NCBI GenBank assembly: GCA_000934385.1
Contig: KN880529.1
Coordinates: forward strand, 23,961-87,960
Length of the DNA: 64,000 bases
DNA from: Cylindrobasidium torrendii FP15055 ss-10
Taxonomy: Eukaryota > Basidiomycota > Agaricomycetes > Agaricales > Physalacriaceae
Direction of reading: 5' to 3'
Within the stretch, counting starts at the first letter, position 1, and each line of letters starts with the position of its first letter. Of this stretch, positions 59,701 to 64,000 are shown piece after piece. The notes under the pieces are model-generated. The model saw only the letters and a list, made by a program, of their open reading frames with translations. It made no database searches and had not been told where the DNA came from. Position numbers and translations under genes: made by a program.

Positions 59701-59873
59701 TGGAGATGTAGAGGAAATAACAGAAGATAAGTGGGGGAAGGCTTCGAGGGTGATGCAAGGAATGAGGCGAGCGTTGCGGGACTCTTGGTTGTTGCCCGCA
59801 TTATTTGTGTTTGTGTGGCACCGGCACAGATCAAATGCCCTTCTGGCCTTCTCGTCCACTCACAACGACCACC
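59701..59873. promoter_or_regulatory. Divergent promoter of B and A'
   Basis: 173 nt between start codons of one B and one A gene on opposite strands, so shared control is likely. Confidence 0.55.
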
Positions 59874-61481
59874 ATGGCTTCTGAGACTACTCTACAGCTC
59901 GACAACATCATCCATCAAGGAGAGCACGGACAAATCACCACATCCAGGTGCGATGCGGCTGTTTCTGGTCCATTGAATTCTCACATAAATACCAGCCGCT
60001 GGACATACCTCTTACTCCGCGGCAGTGAAGCTGCAGCTCGACACAGAGAGATCGTTGCTTTGATACAGACACTTCAAACTCAGTGGAGTGGCCGCATTGC
60101 TCTTCCCTATTTGTGGACGGTACGTACAAGGATCCAACGACTGCGTCTCAGGCTAAATGAGTTTCAAGAGGCTAGACGAAGCAACCTTGGAAGCATACGA
60201 ATATGAATATTTTGTTCCCGACTCATACATCAACATAGCAATACTCACGGCACCTCTCGTGTCTGATATTGAGTATATTTCTGAGGACGATGTGCTTGCC
60301 CGCCAGGGATATATCGACACTCCAGAACCGGATTTCTGCCTCGCAAGGTACAAACTCATGTGGGATCGGTCAGCGAATTCTGAGGGCACTGTACATGGCG
60401 ATGCGCGGCACACCGGAGATGCCATGGCACGTATCCTCTGCTGTCCGCCCGACGACGAGAAGCTGATCGCTTCGGCGCTGTACGGAATGCTTTGTGGTAT
60501 CCCGAACTGTCGAATGACTTGGTAAGTCATCCGATTTCCGAGTGGTTTATCGAGACTCACATATCTTGAAGTTCGCCTCTAGCACATTTCCCGCCCTCCT
60601 TCCTTCCAGATGGTATACCACAAGCCTCACTGGATTTTTGCGTCATGCCAGAGCCTTGTCATCCAGCACCACACAATCTAAGGCGTGCTTCTCTCCTCGG
60701 TCCAACTTTGACGCACCCAGCGCTGCTCGTCGCTATTAATACTGGATCATTTTCATCTTACGACGATGAATCCTCGAGAGTTAACGACATTGCGCGCTGT
60801 TTAGCCTTGCATGCAGAGCCCCTACATGCGCTCCTAGAGACCTGGCGCATTCGCCACAATGCTTCTGATAGCGCACCGGTTCCTCCACTCCCAGAGTATG
60901 CCATCGTCTACGGGATTGCTTACGATGTGGAAAAGGTTGATCTTTTTGCGCACTTCTGGTCTTCGTCGCAAGACAGCTGGAGCGCACACGATAACGTTCC
61001 AGAAATGGTTTCCCTACACATCGATAGTTTCAACTTTACGGTCTCCACAGATTGCATGACCGAAAACTTACGTGAACAGTCGTTGGGTCGACTACGGCTC
61101 GGCGTGGCTCTCCTTACCATCCAAAAGCAGTTGTATCGCATGGCATCTCTTTGGGAAGACTTTGACTTCCCTTGCAACATTCGCGATCTCTCAGATGAAC
61201 TCGACAATATAATCGGAGGTATGGAACACGTATTGCCCAAGCGCTGCTTGAGTAACCGAAGTGACTTGAGCGAGGAGGAATTGTGGGCGATTGAGGGGTG
61301 GCCGCGACGATCTGAATATGACGATGAGGGCGACTATGAGGGTGAAGGGGACGACGACGACGACATCGACCTACTGAATTTTGATCAATATCGCTCGCTA
61401 ATCACAAGAGAGCTTTGGCTAAAGCAAGGGGAAATAGAGAGGATCGAAGAGTGGGCCAATAAGGTAGTAGTCGCAGTCTGA
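59874..61481 (+). CDS. Gene A': unknown protein, family A, copy 2
   Basis: Exons 59874-59947, 59996-60119, 60169-60521 and 60572-61481 give 486 residues. Intron number, position and phase equal those of copy 1, and the third exon has the same length, 353 nt. Identity is high over exons 2 to 4. Differences cluster in the segment after the second intron (RLDEATLEAYEYEYFVPD here) and in a few extra residues near 350 (QDSWSAHDN). The acidic stretch before DIDLLNFDQYRSL is kept. All introns have GT donors. Together this suggests both copies are under selection to stay functional. Confidence 0.76.
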
Positions 61482-61590
61482 GAATGTGCTACAATTTCAT
61501 CAATATCAATATGTATATGGTTTTGGTGCTCTCTTTCATATGCACCAGATTTCTTTCCTTGCGGTTCAATAAATTGCCAAGTAAGGATGA
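59874..61590. repeat. Inverted duplicate of family A, right copy
   Basis: Partner of the left copy; homology includes about 100 nt after the stop codon. Confidence 0.85.
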
Positions 61591-62500
61591 TGAGAGCAAA
61601 GGAACAATGGAGCTCTAAGTTTCGCCAGGACTTGGGCAGTCACTTTTTGATCTCAAATATCTTAAAAATTCGCCGACAAATATGTTGTGGCTCTCGAACG
61701 CCTTGAGCCTGCCGAGGTCCTAGGGGAGCCTCACGAGGCTTCACGGAGCCTGCGATGGCCTCTGAATCTGCGCCACTGTGCCTCGTAGTCCAGTGCTATG
61801 GCCGTGGCTCCAACTGTTCCAAGTGAGGCCTCCGCACCTAATATAGATACTTATATGTTAGTTGAGCGGTTCATGAACGTAAACTGATGAACCAAATCAA
61901 TTCACTGTGTCCTCAACACATCAGACGTCTCTAGCGTTACACTATATTTTGATATTTTAAGCTTCAAGCCCATTTCAAGATACATGCATATGCGTGAAGC
62001 CAGCTGGCAGCCGGCCAGCCGCAAAGAGAAGATTCTGTCTAGCGCTGCGGACAGTTGGGTAGGATCCGAGATGGCATGTAAGCTTTGTAAAGTGCAAGCT
62101 TTTCGCTGTCAAGACTCGGATTGGTTGTCCTAGGGTGGCTAACTGGGAGAGCAACACACGGGTCACGGCACTGTCTGGCACGTACGTAGACGGTATGTGC
62201 CACAAACGTCGCCTCGCCCTCGCCTCCTTGTTTGCCTCTCCCTCCTCGGGCACCCCCGCCACACCGGCGAGATAAACCATTGATTCATTCATGGGAATTG
62301 TGTCCTATTGTGCCACACTCATTGCGAGCAGGGATGTACTCAAGCACTCTTACTTATGTGATGTAGGGGTGGTTGTGTAGTAACCAGAGGATAAGTACAG
62401 TAGTACTCGATCGGCGCGTACATAGAATTGGACAGTTCACGCACAGGGATCACAAAGCATCGCTTGTATCACAGATACATTATTTTTTGTGGCAGGATTA
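61591..62500. other. Intergenic, no gene seen
   Basis: AT-rich in parts. Around 61700-61760 there is a cluster of GAGCCT-type repeats (GAGCCTGCCGAGG, GGAGCCTCACGAGG, GGAGCCTGCGATGG). No coding frame supported. Confidence 0.5.
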
Positions 62501-63571
62501 CTACAAGGAAATAAGGCCATGAGCGCGGAATAGCTCCCCGTAATCAGACAACCACTCTGAAATGCCCTGCTTGACTTCGTACATACACCGTTGGACCATG
62601 AGTAACACCCAAATCAAACGTCCCACCTGAAAAGATTCGCAGCGGTGCAGGAGCCTACTAGTTCCCACCCCGCCCCCGACTGATTGGAATTTCCAGTCCC
62701 CTGCGTCTGAGTCCCACTCTGGGCGATGTGAGCGAACATGAATTCCCTGGGATGTGTAATAGAATCCGCAAAGGAGGACCCAGTCTGGAAGACGTTTGGG
62801 ATCACTCGCAGGAATGACACGGTGAAGAGAAAGTAAAAACTCCAGCGTTGGCTGGAACGCGTGAGCCAACGCTTCCGTCGCCTCTTGCACATCCTCCGCA
62901 CAGGTTCTGCCGCTCCAGCTTCGCGGGAGAGCGATAGTGACCAGAGGCCACATTTTTTCAGGAAGGCCATCGATGATCATGCGGCTCGTAAAAACAGTCT
63001 CCCTGGTGCGATTACAGGCATCTGGATATCTATGAACAATCTCAATGAGTCTCGATACGACAACAATGCAGAAAGTATACTCTGAAGTGCAGCATCCGGG
63101 AACATAGAGCAGGCCACGGAGAATAGGGACCAAAGTATCTGAGGCGCGCATCTCCGGGGAAAGATAACCAGAGGTGAAAGCGAGGTTTGCGCAACGCCTC
63201 AGACTACGAGGATGGTCGTCCGGAAGGTCATTGATGCTGAGAATGGGCAGAGGGAATAGTGGTACTTCGTCCATCGTTCCGGACGAGGCAGGGACAACCC
63301 CAGCTGCCGTCGATAAGGCCGTCTTCATGACCAGGTCAATGGCGGCTGAGATAGTTGTAATGGAGGAATAGTCTGATCGTTCCTCTTTGGTGGCCTTCCT
63401 AGCTAGTGAGCGTTATGATCATTCTGACCATGTGTAACTTACCAGCCAGGTCGCTGGAAACTCCATTTCCGGCAATCCTTCCATCTCATCAACAAGCTCC
63501 CTAGCTCTCGCCTCCCACGGCAGCTCCCGTACTTCCTCCAGGTTGCCAAGAAATTCCCACGCAATAGTCAT
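62501..63571 (-). CDS. Gene B': unknown protein, family B, copy 2
   Basis: Exons 63571-63443 and 63394-62501 give 340 residues. The first exon is 129 nt as in copy 1. The intron has a standard GTAAGT donor; its acceptor (GAAG, then GCC) was set by matching copy 1. The protein is close to copy 1 throughout, most variable near residues 45-65, where copy 1 has a Ser/Glu-rich stretch, and around the 120s (YTFCIVVVSRLIEIVHRYPDA region). Convergent with A'. No partner A gene is visible upstream before the window ends. Confidence 0.72.
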
Positions 63572-64000
63572 TGGAGAAGTGGGAGAAATAATAATGGAAA
63601 AGTAGCGGAAGGCCTCGATAGTGATGGTAGTAATGAGGCAAAATCGGGTAATCTTCGACAAGGAAACAAATCTGATACGCAACAAATGATCACCGAAGTC
63701 ATGTACACTGCAAGAGTGCATGTCTATGAATTTCATCATCCTGTACATGAAATGGCCATTTCATTGTATAGAAAGTGATCCAGACTTTCATATACTCTGT
63801 TATTTTCATTGAGCAGTGCATGAATTTCAAGAACACGGACAACTCCATGATTTTCATAACATTCATATCATAGTACCTTCTAAGTTTCTATGTATGTACA
63901 ATGGCCGTATCAAATAAGACTAATATGCTTTGGCAATCTTCATGAGGCAACCAGGTGAAAGGCAAGTACTTACTAGCTTACAATGTTATAAGTGCTGGTA
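63572..64000. other. AT-rich upstream region of B' to window edge
   Basis: Promoter side of gene B'. The first 60 nt keep coding-like similarity to the region before gene B. The last 300 nt are AT-rich with several TTTCAT-type repeats. No gene seen. Confidence 0.45.

Noticed and set aside
1..64000. tRNA, rRNA, CRISPR, transposase or reverse transcriptase
   Set aside because: I scanned for T-loop GGTTCGA boxes with a partner stem, spaced repeats and element motifs and found nothing convincing.

Overview
The window looks like nuclear DNA of a filamentous basidiomycete, most likely an agaricomycete. The genes are compact and rich in introns. Most introns are 45-60 nt with GT..AG ends, a few use GC donors, and several exons are very small (7, 12, 14, 15, 25 and 36 nt). 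Both strands are used, intergenic gaps are short, and the families found are fungal: a stand-alone adenylate-forming reductase, a BTB protein, an HMG-box factor of fungal type, a vacuolar CPS1 peptidase and a Gin4/Nim1-type kinase. I saw no tRNA, rRNA, CRISPR array or intact transposon. I do not name a species. Exon models come from reading frames, splice signals and family knowledge; every model given in full keeps an open frame across all its joints.

0-10.6 kb: two close copies of a D-amino-acid oxidase gene lie as inverted-repeat arms, the left one cut by the window edge. Between them are an adenylation-thiolation-reductase (NRPS-like) enzyme and a small unknown beta-rich protein. This may be a small specialised-metabolism locus. 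11-13.8 kb: a hypothetical gene is divergent from the splicing factor PRP3. 14-18.1 kb: a CPS1-type zinc carboxypeptidase is divergent from a Zap1-like zinc-finger factor. 18.3-23 kb: a mitochondrial-type SDR, the Arp2/3 subunit ARPC2 and an intronless BAHD acyltransferase, all on the minus strand. 23.2-32.6 kb: DNA ligase IV (18 exons) is divergent from a Gin4/Nim1-like kinase, followed by a forkhead factor. 33.2-39.8 kb: palmitoyl-protein thioesterase, a large membrane-anchored amidohydrolase and a tiny four-exon gene of unknown function.

39.8-44.5 kb holds no gene I can support. 44.5-56.2 kb: an EndoIII-like glycosylase, an HMG-box factor, a METTL-like methyltransferase, a BTB protein and dihydroorotate dehydrogenase with an unusual duplicated C-terminal tail.

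56.6-63.6 kb is the most unusual part. Two unrelated protein families that I do not recognise (called A and B here) are each present twice, in the order A(-) B(-) A'(+) B'(-). Intron positions are conserved between copies, and one intron in each of A and B uses a GC donor where the partner copy has GT. The close linkage, joint duplication and a shared 173-bp divergent promoter (B/A') suggest that A and B act as a pair, but nothing in the sequence shows what they do.
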